Origin: DASYLJ01 sp964404165
GTDB lineage: Bacteria; Desulfobacterota; Binatia; DP-6
Assembly: GCA_964404165.1 (NCBI GenBank)
Contig: CAYOIZ010000009.1
Location: 1-64,000 of the forward strand
Length of the DNA: 64,000 nucleotides
Reading direction: 5' to 3'
The notes below the pieces were generated by a model. That model made no database searches, was not told the origin of the DNA, and was given only the letters and a program-made list of their open reading frames with translations. Both the position numbers and the translations under genes were made by a program. Below, in pieces: positions 10,001-18,918 of this stretch (position 1 is its first letter; every line of letters begins with the position of its first letter).

Positions 10001-13000
10001 GCGGCGCGTGTCGTCCACCAAGTTGGAGTGGGTGACTCGGTTGTGTCCGTCGTTGCAGCCGGTGGTGTAGCATACGCGGGTAGTGCCGGTGGAGAGGTCG
10101 TCGCCGTTGATCTTGCATCGGGGACTATCCTGGATCGCGTGGCGGTAGGGGGAATTGTGCAGGACGTGGGGATCGGCGGAGATACTCTCTATGCGCTCAC
10201 GGCCGGACACCTCTATGCGCTGCCGCTAAACGAAGGAGATCTTCGAGTGGTGGGCAGTGCCAACTCGCCAGGCTCGGGCGGCGCCGGCGGACGCCGTCTG
10301 AGGCTGTTCCTTGGGGGGCCGGTGGGTTACGCGGTCCACACAAGTGGCTACAATACCTTTGATCTCACGGATCCGAGTCACCCGACGCTGATTCATCCGG
10401 GTACGACGGCGCAGTTTGGCTGGCGGCACCTTGTGGCGAATGGGTCCGGGCTAGGCGTGGCGGCTGTCGGCCCCAACAGCACTGATGATGGGCCCCATGA
10501 CGTCTCACTCTACGACCTCAGTAATCCGGGTCAGACGGATGCGTTTCTGACGACGTTCGTCACGCCGGGCTCCGGGGAGGCAGTGTCCATCTTCAATGGT
10601 CTGGCCTATGTCGCGGATGGGAGCGCTGGGCTCCAGGTGATCAACTACCTTCCCTACGACAACCAGGGTGCGCCGCCGACGATCACGCTGGTGGGCAACT
10701 TTGCGACCGGAGTGGCGGAAGAGGGGAAAGTGATGCGTGTGACAGCCAGCGTCACCGACGACGTCCAGGTTCGCAATGTCGAGTTCTATGTGGACGGGGT
10801 GAAGGTCGCGACGGATGGAAACTTCCCATTCGAGCACCGCTTCGTGACGCCATCCCTGGCTCAGCAGCGGTCATTCCGGCTGCGTGCGCGGGCAAGCGAC
10901 ACCGGCGGGAACGCGACGTGGACCAACGAGGTTGCCGTCACCCTGGTCCCCGATGCCTCACCACCGACGGTGCGGCGAGTGTCGCCGTCGAATGGCGCGG
11001 TTGTCGGTCGAGTTGCGACGGTGGCGGGGTACTTCAGTGAGCCGATTGCCACGGCCACGCTCAACGCCGCGACCTTCACCTTGCGCGCGGCTGGCGCCGA
11101 CTCGACACTCGGGACAGCGGATGACGTGGCGATCACGATCGGGACGCGCGACTTCCGGACGGAAGTGCTCGGCGCGTTTCTGACATTCCCCACACCGCTG
11201 GCGCCGGGGCGGTATCGTGCGACGCTCGCGGCGACGGTAACTGACTTGGCTGGCAACGCGCTTGGCGCCCCGAAGACTTGGGACTTTACGGTCTTCGATC
11301 CCTCTCTGGATCGAGACGCGGATTGCGTGCCCGACGCCTTGGAGTCGTTGCTCGGGTATGACGCGGATACCTACGACACCGATGGCAACCAAGTGTCGGA
11401 CGGTGAGGAGGACTTTGATCAGGATCACCTATCGAATTGCGTTGAGATACGGATCACCCTCACCGATGCGCGAAGTGCCGATTCAGATGGCGACGGGATC
11501 ACTGACGGGGACGAAGACACGGACGATGACGGTATCCCTGACGGAGAGGAAGCAGTCCCCGGTGAGGACGGCTATGTTACGAATCCACTGAGGGCTGATT
11601 CCGACGGGGATGGCATGCCCGATGGCTATGAGTCGCTCTTCCACTTGAACCCTACGGACGGAAGCGACTCAGGCATAGATTCTGACGGAGACGGGCTCAC
11701 AAACATCGAGGAGTCGATCCTTCGGACCGATCCATTCAATCCCGATCGAATCCCCCCTGTCGTTCTTGGCATCGACCCGTCCGACGCTGAGGCGGAGGTC
11801 CTTGTCAACCGACGAATCATCATTCGGTTGTCGGAGCCCATCTCGCCAGCCAGCGTCGGAACGGGATCAGTGCGCCTATCTCGCACAGAGGGGCCAGTCG
11901 CCGGGACAAGCGTCCTTTCAGAGGACCGGCTCTCTCTTACGTTTCGTCCGAACCAGGCACTGGCCCCGGCAACGCACTACGATCTCACTCTAAATGGGCT
12001 TCGGGATCTCGCCGGTAACGTGTTGGCTGCACCCGTCACGACGACGTTCACGACGGGGGTGGGGGCGGATGTGACGCGGCCGGGGGTGGTGNNNNNNNNN
12101 NNNNNNNNNNNNNNNNNNNNNNNNNNNNNNNNNNNNNNNNNNNNNNNNNNNNNNNNNNNNNNNNNNNNNNNNNNNNNNNNNNNNNNNNNNNCGGGACTGC
12201 TCGGCGCGGGGGTGACCTATCGGGCGCAGTTCTATCGCACGGTCGAAGATGCGGCGGGCAATGCGGCGGGCGGCTTCCAACTCGTCTTCACCACGGCGAC
12301 GATGGCGGACACGGTTGCGCCGCAGGTGGTGCGCGTGAGTCCGCTCAATGGGGCCACCGGGGTGCCGGTGAATGCGACGGTGGTCGTAGCGATGACGGAG
12401 CCGCTCAATCCGTTCAGCGTGACGGCGACGACGGTGACATTGCAAAGCGCGGGCGGTCCGGTGCCGGTGACTCGTGTGCTGTCGAACAGCGGAACGTGGT
12501 TGCACCTCACGCCCACAGGGCCGCTGGCGGTGACGACGACGTACAGCGTGCAGCTGACCGGGCTGCGGGATTTGGGGGGCAATGCGCTCGCCGGATTCAC
12601 GTCGACGTTCCAGACGGCGGCGAGTGCCACGGCCGACACCACGGGTCCGAGCGTGACGGCGGTGAGCCCCAGCCACGGGGCGACGAACGTCGCGTTGACG
12701 GCGCCGATCAGCGTGACGTTCAGTGAGCCGGTGAGTCCGGTGACGATCACGCCGGATACGGTGTACGTGCAGCGCGTGAATACCAGCGGGCGTATAGCGG
12801 CGAGTGTCAGCCTGAACGGAGCAGGGACGAGCGCGACCATCGCACTGTCCGCGCCGCTCTTGCCGCTGACGACGTATCGCATCGTAGCGAGTGCTCAGGA
12901 TTTGGTGGGGAACCCGGGTGGGTTCAATAACACGACGTTCACGACGGGGGCGGGGCCGGCGGATACGACGGCGCCGACCGTGCTGCTGATCACGCCGGCA

Positions 13001-15253
13001 AATGGCCTGACCGATGTGTCGGTCCGCACGCCGGTGGTGGTGACATTCTCGGAGTCGCTCAACCCGACGACGGTGACGAACGATACGATCGCGGTGTTCG
13101 TGAACGGCGTGGAGCAATACTGGGGGCAGCAGCTGTCCGCGGACAACACCGTGGTGGCCCTGGGGCCATTGCAGGTGCCGCCGGCGAGTCTGGTGACGGT
13201 AGTGGTGACGAGCGGAGTGCAGGACCTCAGTGGGAATCCGCTGAGTGAGGTGGTGAGTCAGTTCACTACGGAGCTCACGGGGTCGGACACAACGGCGCCG
13301 TTTGTGGTGTCCATGCGACCGCCGAGTGGCGCGACGAACGTCGCGCCAGACACGTCGGCCGTGCTGGTCTTCAGTGAATCGATGCAGCCCGCGACGACGG
13401 CGGCGAACGTGTTGCTGGCAGCGAATGGCGTGTTGGTGAACGGGGCCGTCACGGCGAGTGGGCAGAATCAGGTGGCGACCTTCACACCGCTGGCGCCGCT
13501 GGCGCCGAACACCTTTGCGGAGGTGTTTGCGTTGCCAGGGGTGCGAGATGCGGCAGGGAATCCGCTGTCGTCGATCTTCCAATCGAGCTTCCGGGTGGCG
13601 ACGGACCCGGCGGGTCGGGCGCCCGAGGTCGTGGCATTCGAGCCGAGCGGCGGAGTGGTGCCGCGTAACAGTGCGTTGACGGCGCGATTCAGTGAGCGAA
13701 TCGATCCGGGGACGCTCACGGCGAGCAGCGTGGTCGTGACGGGCAATTCCACAGGCATCACGCTGGCGGGGACGCGGAGTCTTGATGCGAGCGGGACGAT
13801 GTTCCGGTTTACGCCGGCCAGCACCTGGCCGCTGAACGACTATGTGCAGATCACCTTTACGAGTGCGATTCGAGACGCCACGGGGACGCCGTTGGCGACC
13901 GCACGGACCTTCTATGTCTACATGTATCCGGACGCGGTGGTAGATGCGGAGGCGCCGACCGTGACGAGTGTGGCGCCGGCGAATGGGGCGACCGGGGTGG
14001 GGCTCAACGCGGAGCTCCGGGTGCGATTCAGCGAGCCGATCAACCCGGTCACGGTGGATGCCACGACAGTGACGTTGCGGAACCCGAGTGGCGCCCTGCA
14101 GCCGTGTACGATCGCCTTCAGCGCCCAGAATCAGCAGGTGCGCATCGTGCCGCATGCTCCGCTGGCGGCCAACACCGAGCATACAGTGACCATCACGGGC
14201 GTCACCGACATCGCCGGCAACCCCGTTGTGTCGCGCACGACGACGTTCACGACGGGGGTGGGGGCGGATGTGACGCGGCCGGGGGTGGTGGGGACGACAC
14301 CGGTGCTGGGGACGAGTGGGGTGGCGGTGAACACGGTGGTGGAGGTGGCGTTCAGCGAGCCGGTGGATCCGGTGACGGTGACGGCGCAGAGTGTACGGTT
14401 GTCGGACGCGACACTGGGAGGGGATGTGGCGGCGACGCTGCATGTGGACGCGAGCGGATTGCGCGCGGTGCTGACCCCGACGGCGCCACTGGCAGTGGGA
14501 CGATCCTACTATTTGTACGTGGGGTACTACGCGCCGATCGAAGATGTGGCAGGGAATCCGCTCGTCGCGCTGCAGGGGTACTTCAATACGGCCTTTGGGG
14601 CGGACACGACGGCGCCGACGGTGGTGGGGATTGCGCCGAGCCAGGGGGCGACGGGAGTCGCGACGAATGTGCCGGTGCTGGTGCGGCTGAGCGAGGCGAT
14701 CGGGCCGTTGAGTGTGACGGCGGCCGCAGTGACGTTGCGCCAGGGGGCGACGCCGGTGGTGAGCACGGTGCAGCTGGAGGACGGGAACCAGCAGATTCGG
14801 ATGGTGCCGACGGCGCCGCTGGCAGCGGGGACGAGCTACACGGTGCGGGTGGCGGGGCTGCGGGACGTGGCGGGGAACAGCCAGGCGGCGGCGGTGACGA
14901 GCAGCTTCACGACGGGGCCCGGGGCGGACCTGGTGGCGCCGACGGTGGTGGCGACGACACCGAGTTCGGGTGCCACGAACGTGCCGCGGAATGCGGTCGT
15001 GACGGTGCAGTTCAGTGAGGCGATGAATCCGCTGACGATCACAGCAGACAGCCTGCGGCTGCACGACACCACGACCGGCGTGCAGGTGGCCGCGACGGTG
15101 ACGCTGGATGCGAGCCGGACGACGGTGACGCTGACGCCCACGGGACTGCTCGGCGCGGGGGTGACCTATCGGGCGCAGTTCTATCGCACGGTCGAGGATG
15201 CGGCCGGCAATCCCGCCGGGGGCTTCTCGCTCTATTTCACTACGGCACCATAA
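7079..15253 (+). CDS. giant exported Ig-repeat protein with embedded M15-like and LVIVD regions
   Basis: A 2,724-codon frame, uninterrupted apart from a 100-N assembly gap. GTG start with AGGAGA ribosome-binding site; signal peptide at about 1-34. Order: cysteine-rich region with a CGDG motif (35-145); Thr/Ser linker (147-186); Big_5/SbsA-like Ig domain; carboxypeptidase-regulatory-like domain (about 305-370); a peptidase M15-like segment with SRHYDGEAID (about 641-650) and HIHIEYD (about 699); a Ca-binding TSP3-like stretch (about 842-888); an LVIVD-type beta-propeller (about 890-1195); further Ig domains; a second long DSDGDG-rich TSP3-like stretch (about 1412-1560); then at least ten Big_5 units (VSP..GATNV...FSEP.) to the C-terminus. 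No sortase or autotransporter domain is visible. It is likely a cell-surface or secreted adhesin or enzyme scaffold (inference). Confidence 0.8.
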   Translation: MSRIVPGRPTSRHLALSIWVIAAVFGWQAPEAAAAKACARSCGVATRLCKQEARRTLQVSKAACTGDKPAIRECRRNVKAAAKPAQKACASFASGCRACCRASGVECSARCGDGQSSPSLGEQCDPPGSACGAGGVCQAGCQCGATSTTTTLVTGSSTTTLGNPVTSTTSSTSVVTTTTSTLPPRVTALLKSSPANGEGGVAVTRETVLHFSRPLDASTVNPVAVRANFGGRGLNPILHLSSDAMTLTLFYGHLPPSARVRVVVEGDLLRDAEGESVDADGDGLPGGTRDIDFDTLTLTTVANTAVCGRVFASELTASGEQTVNKPLAGVTITVDGRDDELVATTDANGNFRLAPAPAGRFFVHINGQTAVNDVPSGGYYPFVGKAWEAVAGRETNIGDIFLPLIPPSTLQPVSATAATPITFAPAVLAQHPELEGVSIEVPANSLFADGGQRGGMVGIAPVQPDRLPGKLPPGLLLPIVITVQSNGPSNFDVPVPACFPNVRGRMAGSSSALWSFNHDTGKWEVIGPMSVTADGRLVCTDSGVGILAPGWHGEQPGSKGDGSLPDDLDPGDKDGLCEKDGSNTDSLEPEITGTFGCIQDEVNKQGAPKTILTSGDDSKHRGSGGPGTDCSTVAKCRETSDSRHYDGEAIDIRGNDKSDEDQQALCDALQERLGSDYDVECEFFPDNPSTSYDERLNDHIHIEYDPKPGSPGSMPMCDAAPSLRRAARTSDVLLGISQGPLHAVVRDYSGNVIFRGVTSAAGYLDLVLPPTTLLVLTLYDPRTKNHITADVMSAANGRAVELFNQNPDSPEWNGLFDGDADGQPDTDTFAVGAPLRWYLPSSDDEDSDGLDDVAEDVVGTDPVKSDSDGDGVGDGAEVELGTDALDGLPSRTGIVAAAETPGTAVDVCALNDLVVVADSNVGVEVFNAFNGMSPTMVAQVDTPGVAQAVACSGRFVAVADMAGGLAIVDVADPPAARVVHQVGVGDSVVSVVAAGGVAYAGSAGGEVVAVDLASGTILDRVAVGGIVQDVGIGGDTLYALTAGHLYALPLNEGDLRVVGSANSPGSGGAGGRRLRLFLGGPVGYAVHTSGYNTFDLTDPSHPTLIHPGTTAQFGWRHLVANGSGLGVAAVGPNSTDDGPHDVSLYDLSNPGQTDAFLTTFVTPGSGEAVSIFNGLAYVADGSAGLQVINYLPYDNQGAPPTITLVGNFATGVAEEGKVMRVTASVTDDVQVRNVEFYVDGVKVATDGNFPFEHRFVTPSLAQQRSFRLRARASDTGGNATWTNEVAVTLVPDASPPTVRRVSPSNGAVVGRVATVAGYFSEPIATATLNAATFTLRAAGADSTLGTADDVAITIGTRDFRTEVLGAFLTFPTPLAPGRYRATLAATVTDLAGNALGAPKTWDFTVFDPSLDRDADCVPDALESLLGYDADTYDTDGNQVSDGEEDFDQDHLSNCVEIRITLTDARSADSDGDGITDGDEDTDDDGIPDGEEAVPGEDGYVTNPLRADSDGDGMPDGYESLFHLNPTDGSDSGIDSDGDGLTNIEESILRTDPFNPDRIPPVVLGIDPSDAEAEVLVNRRIIIRLSEPISPASVGTGSVRLSRTEGPVAGTSVLSEDRLSLTFRPNQALAPATHYDLTLNGLRDLAGNVLAAPVTTTFTTGVGADVTRPGVVXXXXXXXXXXXXXXXXXXXXXXXXXXXXXXXXXXGLLGAGVTYRAQFYRTVEDAAGNAAGGFQLVFTTATMADTVAPQVVRVSPLNGATGVPVNATVVVAMTEPLNPFSVTATTVTLQSAGGPVPVTRVLSNSGTWLHLTPTGPLAVTTTYSVQLTGLRDLGGNALAGFTSTFQTAASATADTTGPSVTAVSPSHGATNVALTAPISVTFSEPVSPVTITPDTVYVQRVNTSGRIAASVSLNGAGTSATIALSAPLLPLTTYRIVASAQDLVGNPGGFNNTTFTTGAGPADTTAPTVLLITPANGLTDVSVRTPVVVTFSESLNPTTVTNDTIAVFVNGVEQYWGQQLSADNTVVALGPLQVPPASLVTVVVTSGVQDLSGNPLSEVVSQFTTELTGSDTTAPFVVSMRPPSGATNVAPDTSAVLVFSESMQPATTAANVLLAANGVLVNGAVTASGQNQVATFTPLAPLAPNTFAEVFALPGVRDAAGNPLSSIFQSSFRVATDPAGRAPEVVAFEPSGGVVPRNSALTARFSERIDPGTLTASSVVVTGNSTGITLAGTRSLDASGTMFRFTPASTWPLNDYVQITFTSAIRDATGTPLATARTFYVYMYPDAVVDAEAPTVTSVAPANGATGVGLNAELRVRFSEPINPVTVDATTVTLRNPSGALQPCTIAFSAQNQQVRIVPHAPLAANTEHTVTITGVTDIAGNPVVSRTTTFTTGVGADVTRPGVVGTTPVLGTSGVAVNTVVEVAFSEPVDPVTVTAQSVRLSDATLGGDVAATLHVDASGLRAVLTPTAPLAVGRSYYLYVGYYAPIEDVAGNPLVALQGYFNTAFGADTTAPTVVGIAPSQGATGVATNVPVLVRLSEAIGPLSVTAAAVTLRQGATPVVSTVQLEDGNQQIRMVPTAPLAAGTSYTVRVAGLRDVAGNSQAAAVTSSFTTGPGADLVAPTVVATTPSSGATNVPRNAVVTVQFSEAMNPLTITADSLRLHDTTTGVQVAATVTLDASRTTVTLTPTGLLGAGVTYRAQFYRTVEDAAGNPAGGFSLYFTTAP
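12092..12191. other. assembly gap (100 N) inside the giant repeat gene
   Basis: Exactly 100 Ns, the conventional placeholder for unknown length. The 55 bp before it (12037-12091) equal 14236-14290 and the 55 bp after it (12192-12246) equal 15141-15195. The missing DNA is therefore expected to copy 14291-15140 (850 bp); 850 and 100 leave the same remainder modulo 3, which explains why the frame continues. Confidence 0.95.
14236..15195 (+). repeat. 960-bp intragenic repeat unit (about three Big_5 domains)
   Basis: The two ends of this segment recur as exact 55-bp matches flanking the N gap (12037-12091 and 12192-12246), with mismatches immediately outside both. The simplest reading is a second, near-identical 960-bp copy of this segment across the gap, collapsed or broken by the assembler. 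It encodes Big_5-type Ig units of the giant exported protein. Confidence 0.75.
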
Positions 15254-15327
15254 GAGACGCTCTCAATGCAGAGCCACTATGGTACGCAGTTGTGCGTGAG
15301 TAAGCGCGCGGTGGGCATAATGCCAGG

Positions 15328-18300
15328 GTGCCCAATCTCCGAAATCGCATGCGGGTAATCACGGCGAACTGTCGATCACCTCGCGTGACTACTCCAAGAG
15401 CGGCGGCAGCCAGCCTCCTCGTCACCCTAACGGCGATGAGTTTCTTGTTTCCATCCGCAGGTGAGGCTTCGACGATCTCGGTAGCGCCTCATCGGAGCGC
15501 AATCGCGGGGCCGGCGGCCGTCCGGGAGTTCTCGATAGATCCGGATACGTTGGCGGCGCTGCGACGGGAAGAGGTCGATCCAGTGATCGACCACTTTGCG
15601 CTGGGCGGCGAGGAGGTTAGCCTGGAGCTCCAGCGGATCACTGTGATTGATCGAAGCACCCGCATCGAGGAAATGGCGACTGTCGGCACGCGGGTCGTGA
15701 CGGTGCCGGATGAAAGCTACTTCACCGGACGCGTGCGAGGCGACGCCGGCTCACGCGTTGTGCTTGTTGCGGCTGCCGAGGGAGTTCGCGGATTCGTGAT
15801 TAAGGGCGGTCGAGTCTTCGTGTTCGGAAAGGACCCCGTGGGTAGACACCACGTCCTGCCACTCCCAGACTCCGCTGCGTCCGAATCGCCGGGCCGAACG
15901 TTCCACTGTGACAACGACCTCCATCCGGAGTTAGCGCGAGCGGCAATGGCGGGAGCGCTACCGGGCACGGCGCTGCCACGAGACGCCGTTGCTCCAGGGA
16001 CCGTCCTTGAGCTCAAGGTCGCTATCGATACAGACAACGAGTTTCTCGCGAAATTTCCTAGCGCGTCCGCCGCGACCTCGTACTTGGCATTGCTTGTCGC
16101 GGCGACGAATGCCATCTACCAAGATGAGCTCGGCGTTCGGCTCCGTGTGACGTACATCCGAGTGTGGGCCACACCCGACCCCTGGAACAGCGGGGACCCT
16201 AGCGAAGCGCTCGACGAGGTCCAGACTTTTTGGCTCAATCCGGTGAACGGAATGGATGCTAAGGCCGGGGTCAGAAACGTGGTCGGCTTCGTGTCAGGGA
16301 AAGCGATCTTTGGCGGAATCGCGTACCTCGCCGGAGCTTGCGATTCAGGGTATGGCTTTGCCGTCTCGCAAGTCTCCGGCGGATTCAGTGTTTCGGACCC
16401 AGATGCAATCTGGGACATCCTCGTGTTTGCGCACGAAATCGGCCACACCTTGGGGAGCCCCCACACGCACTGTTACACGCCGCCCATCGATCTTTGTTTC
16501 AGCGGCGAGCCTGGCTGCTACGCTGGAACAACGTCGCTTCCGGTCGAGGGGGGCACGATCATGAGTTACTGTCAGTTGCAGCCCGGTGGCGTCGCGAACA
16601 TTCATCTGACCTTTGGTCCTGTCGTTGAAAGCACCATTCGACAGTACGTGTCGACGCTGGCGTGCCTAGATGTTGCGGCCGTGTGTGGAGACGGCGCCTT
16701 GGGGGCAGGCGAAACGTGTGACGATGGCAACAGGGCCGGCGGTGATGGGTGTTCGGCCATCTGTCAGGCTGAAAGTTGCGGGAACGGCGTGTTGGATGTG
16801 GGTGAGCAGTGTGACGACGGTAACCCTCAGCCGGAAGATGGGTGTAGCAACGAATGCATCCGCCAGCCTCGATGTGGGGATGGCATTCGAGACTCTGGCG
16901 AGGGCTGTGACGACGGAAACACGCAGGGAGACGATGGGTGTAGTTCCACGTGTGTCTATGAGCCGCTATGCGGTGACGGAATCCGCGACCCCGACGAGGC
17001 GTGTGATCAAGAGCATCCCCCGGTGTTGAACGAAAGTCCCTGCTACGCAGCAACCTATGTCTTCGATAGTTTGCCGCTTTCACCGGGCGTGCCGGCGAGA
17101 AAAAGCTTCCTCGTGTGGGACCAACGGGGGGGGGCTATTCTCGAGGGGGGCCGTCCAGGCCAGGCGCAGCCAGACAATATCCGGGTCACACGCAAGGGGC
17201 GTCGCTCCGTGGTGAAGGCAACCTGGACTGCCTGCTCGCAAGGGGGGACGGCGGCTTCCGCGAAACTTACCTTCACCAAGGGCTGCAGGAAGATCAAGGG
17301 ACGCCTGCGAGTGGGGCGTGTGAAGCGCAAGCTTCGAGCACGAGCGCTTCCGGCGTGCGACGCGTCGGCTCCGGGATTCATGGCGAACGTTCAGGCTGCG
17401 ATTGCCGTGGAAATGAGCGGAGATGGCACGGAGTGGCATGAACCAGCGGCGTTCGCAAGGTTGATTGGGCGAACGGAGGTGCGACTTGGGTGCGCCCTTC
17501 ACAGCTATGTCGACCAAGAAGGCCCCGGAGATCGTCCTGGCGGCCGTTTGCCCGGCTATGATTGGCGCGCTCAGTATTGCGGGCCAAGCAATAGAAGTGG
17601 CGAGATGGCACTCTATCTGACGTGGCCAAGCTGCGTGAACGACGGATGCTACGTGCACGATGAATGCTACGCGCTCGCCTGCCTGACAGGCGGCATTTGC
17701 TCGTTCGATCCGGCGATTCCCCCAGCCGGCGACGAGTGTGATCAACAGTTAGTCGCGGAGTGTCGGGACGTCGGCGTATGTGCGCGGTATGCTGGCCCGC
17801 TGGCCGCGGCCTATCTGAAGAACACAGCAGTCATCTGCGGCTATATCCTGGCTCGGAAGGCTGTTGTGATCGATGGCTGCGACCAGGAGCCCTGTGCGTC
17901 GGAACAAGGATGCGACCCGCTGACTGGGGAGTGCGTTGACAAAAGCACGGCCACCACCAGTGTGACGTCAACGTCCTCGACCGTACCGGACACCACGAGT
18001 ACCACCAGCACCACCGATACTCTGACGACGAGTACCGGGGCCAGCTCTTCGTCGATCCTGGTCACGACCACGTCGCTGGTGACGACAACGACTGCGCCGA
18101 ATTGTGGCACCCTGGCTCCCATGGTGAATGGGCTCCCGGTCGATCAGTGCCTGACCTACGGTTCGACATGTGGGGGGCAGGGGGCCGCGAATGCCTTCTG
18201 TGCGAGTATCGGGTGCGGTGCCGCGACCACCTATTCGAGCGGGTTTGCTCCAAGGAGTTTCGTGATCGGGGATGGGCAGGTGTGTGACGCTGGATGGTGC

Positions 18301-18354
18301 GTTCCGGGCTGCCTCGGCTGCGGAGTGCTGACTTCGGTGACTTGCGCTCGGTAG
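15328..18354 (+). CDS. exported M12B-like metalloprotease with PLA2-like C-terminal domain
   Basis: A 1,008-aa exported chimera. The GTG start at 15328 is uncertain (ATG at 15349 also possible); signal peptide ends near PSAGEAS. Residues about 200-440 form a reprolysin/M12B-type zinc protease: HEIGHTLGSPH (about 369-379, HExxHxxxxxH) and the Met-turn IMSYC (about 411). Four DUF4215/Myxococcus-type cysteine repeats follow (about 451-560; CGDG...CDDGN...DGCS..C). Next is a domain shared with the haloperoxidase-like protein (about 590-675; VKATWTAC, KGCRKIKGRLR). Then comes a phospholipase A2-like segment with CVNDGCYVHDECY (about 769-781), which resembles the PLA2 His-Asp active-site helix. A Thr/Ser linker and a cysteine-rich C-terminal module end the protein. 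Protease assignment is firm; PLA2 activity is inferred from one motif. Confidence 0.8.
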   Translation: MPNLRNRMRVITANCRSPRVTTPRAAAASLLVTLTAMSFLFPSAGEASTISVAPHRSAIAGPAAVREFSIDPDTLAALRREEVDPVIDHFALGGEEVSLELQRITVIDRSTRIEEMATVGTRVVTVPDESYFTGRVRGDAGSRVVLVAAAEGVRGFVIKGGRVFVFGKDPVGRHHVLPLPDSAASESPGRTFHCDNDLHPELARAAMAGALPGTALPRDAVAPGTVLELKVAIDTDNEFLAKFPSASAATSYLALLVAATNAIYQDELGVRLRVTYIRVWATPDPWNSGDPSEALDEVQTFWLNPVNGMDAKAGVRNVVGFVSGKAIFGGIAYLAGACDSGYGFAVSQVSGGFSVSDPDAIWDILVFAHEIGHTLGSPHTHCYTPPIDLCFSGEPGCYAGTTSLPVEGGTIMSYCQLQPGGVANIHLTFGPVVESTIRQYVSTLACLDVAAVCGDGALGAGETCDDGNRAGGDGCSAICQAESCGNGVLDVGEQCDDGNPQPEDGCSNECIRQPRCGDGIRDSGEGCDDGNTQGDDGCSSTCVYEPLCGDGIRDPDEACDQEHPPVLNESPCYAATYVFDSLPLSPGVPARKSFLVWDQRGGAILEGGRPGQAQPDNIRVTRKGRRSVVKATWTACSQGGTAASAKLTFTKGCRKIKGRLRVGRVKRKLRARALPACDASAPGFMANVQAAIAVEMSGDGTEWHEPAAFARLIGRTEVRLGCALHSYVDQEGPGDRPGGRLPGYDWRAQYCGPSNRSGEMALYLTWPSCVNDGCYVHDECYALACLTGGICSFDPAIPPAGDECDQQLVAECRDVGVCARYAGPLAAAYLKNTAVICGYILARKAVVIDGCDQEPCASEQGCDPLTGECVDKSTATTSVTSTSSTVPDTTSTTSTTDTLTTSTGASSSSILVTTTSLVTTTTAPNCGTLAPMVNGLPVDQCLTYGSTCGGQGAANAFCASIGCGAATTYSSGFAPRSFVIGDGQVCDAGWCVPGCLGCGVLTSVTCAR

Positions 18355-18918
18355 ATTGAAGGGCTGGGAAGTGGTGTGCCCATGTGGTGGGGACCCGGAG
18401 TGGTGAAGTGTCGTCTTCTCCACATTGACGATCAACGACGGGATGTTCGAGCGCGAGCGCTAGGATCAGCCGACCCGGAAGTGGGCAACGCTCTATCGAA
18501 GTGAAGGCTACAGCCGGGGAAAATCCGAGCGAACCGTTCGTGATCATCCAGCCCGAACTCCAACGAGCGGTTCGGCGTCGGATTTGCTGTTACATCCATC
18601 GAGCCACAAGGACGGACGCCTTCTCTCCGAGAGTGCAGTGATGCCAGGAGCCGGCTATGCTTCTTGCCGAGAGCGCGGACGTACGGTTGTCGGATGCCCG
18701 ATGCGTGGCTCCGTGGACCTCGGAGGTCTTCAAATCGAAGGAATAGTCCCGGCAACGAACGGGCTGACGCATGGCAGCACAACGTGACCGGGGTGGTGCC
18801 ATTGCCGAATTACGCGAGCTTTGTTGTGGCTTTGCGAATCCGCTGACGGTCCAAGTTGTGGTGAGGTAACAGCGAACGACAGCGAGCGAAGAAGGGTCAA
18901 CGACGGACGAGGGGTGTG
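18355..18918. other. intergenic region without supported gene
   Basis: About 560 bp between the M12B-like gene and the next gene. Several short overlapping frames exist on both strands but none has a convincing start, composition or motif, and no RNA gene is recognisable. It may mark the junction between the secreted-protein block and the nested recombinase module. Confidence 0.5.

Noticed and set aside
11990..15064. 1,024-codon minus-strand frame opposite the giant Ig-repeat gene
   Set aside because: Low-complexity His/Arg-rich antisense frame caused by high GC and repeats; the plus-strand frame has clear domains.
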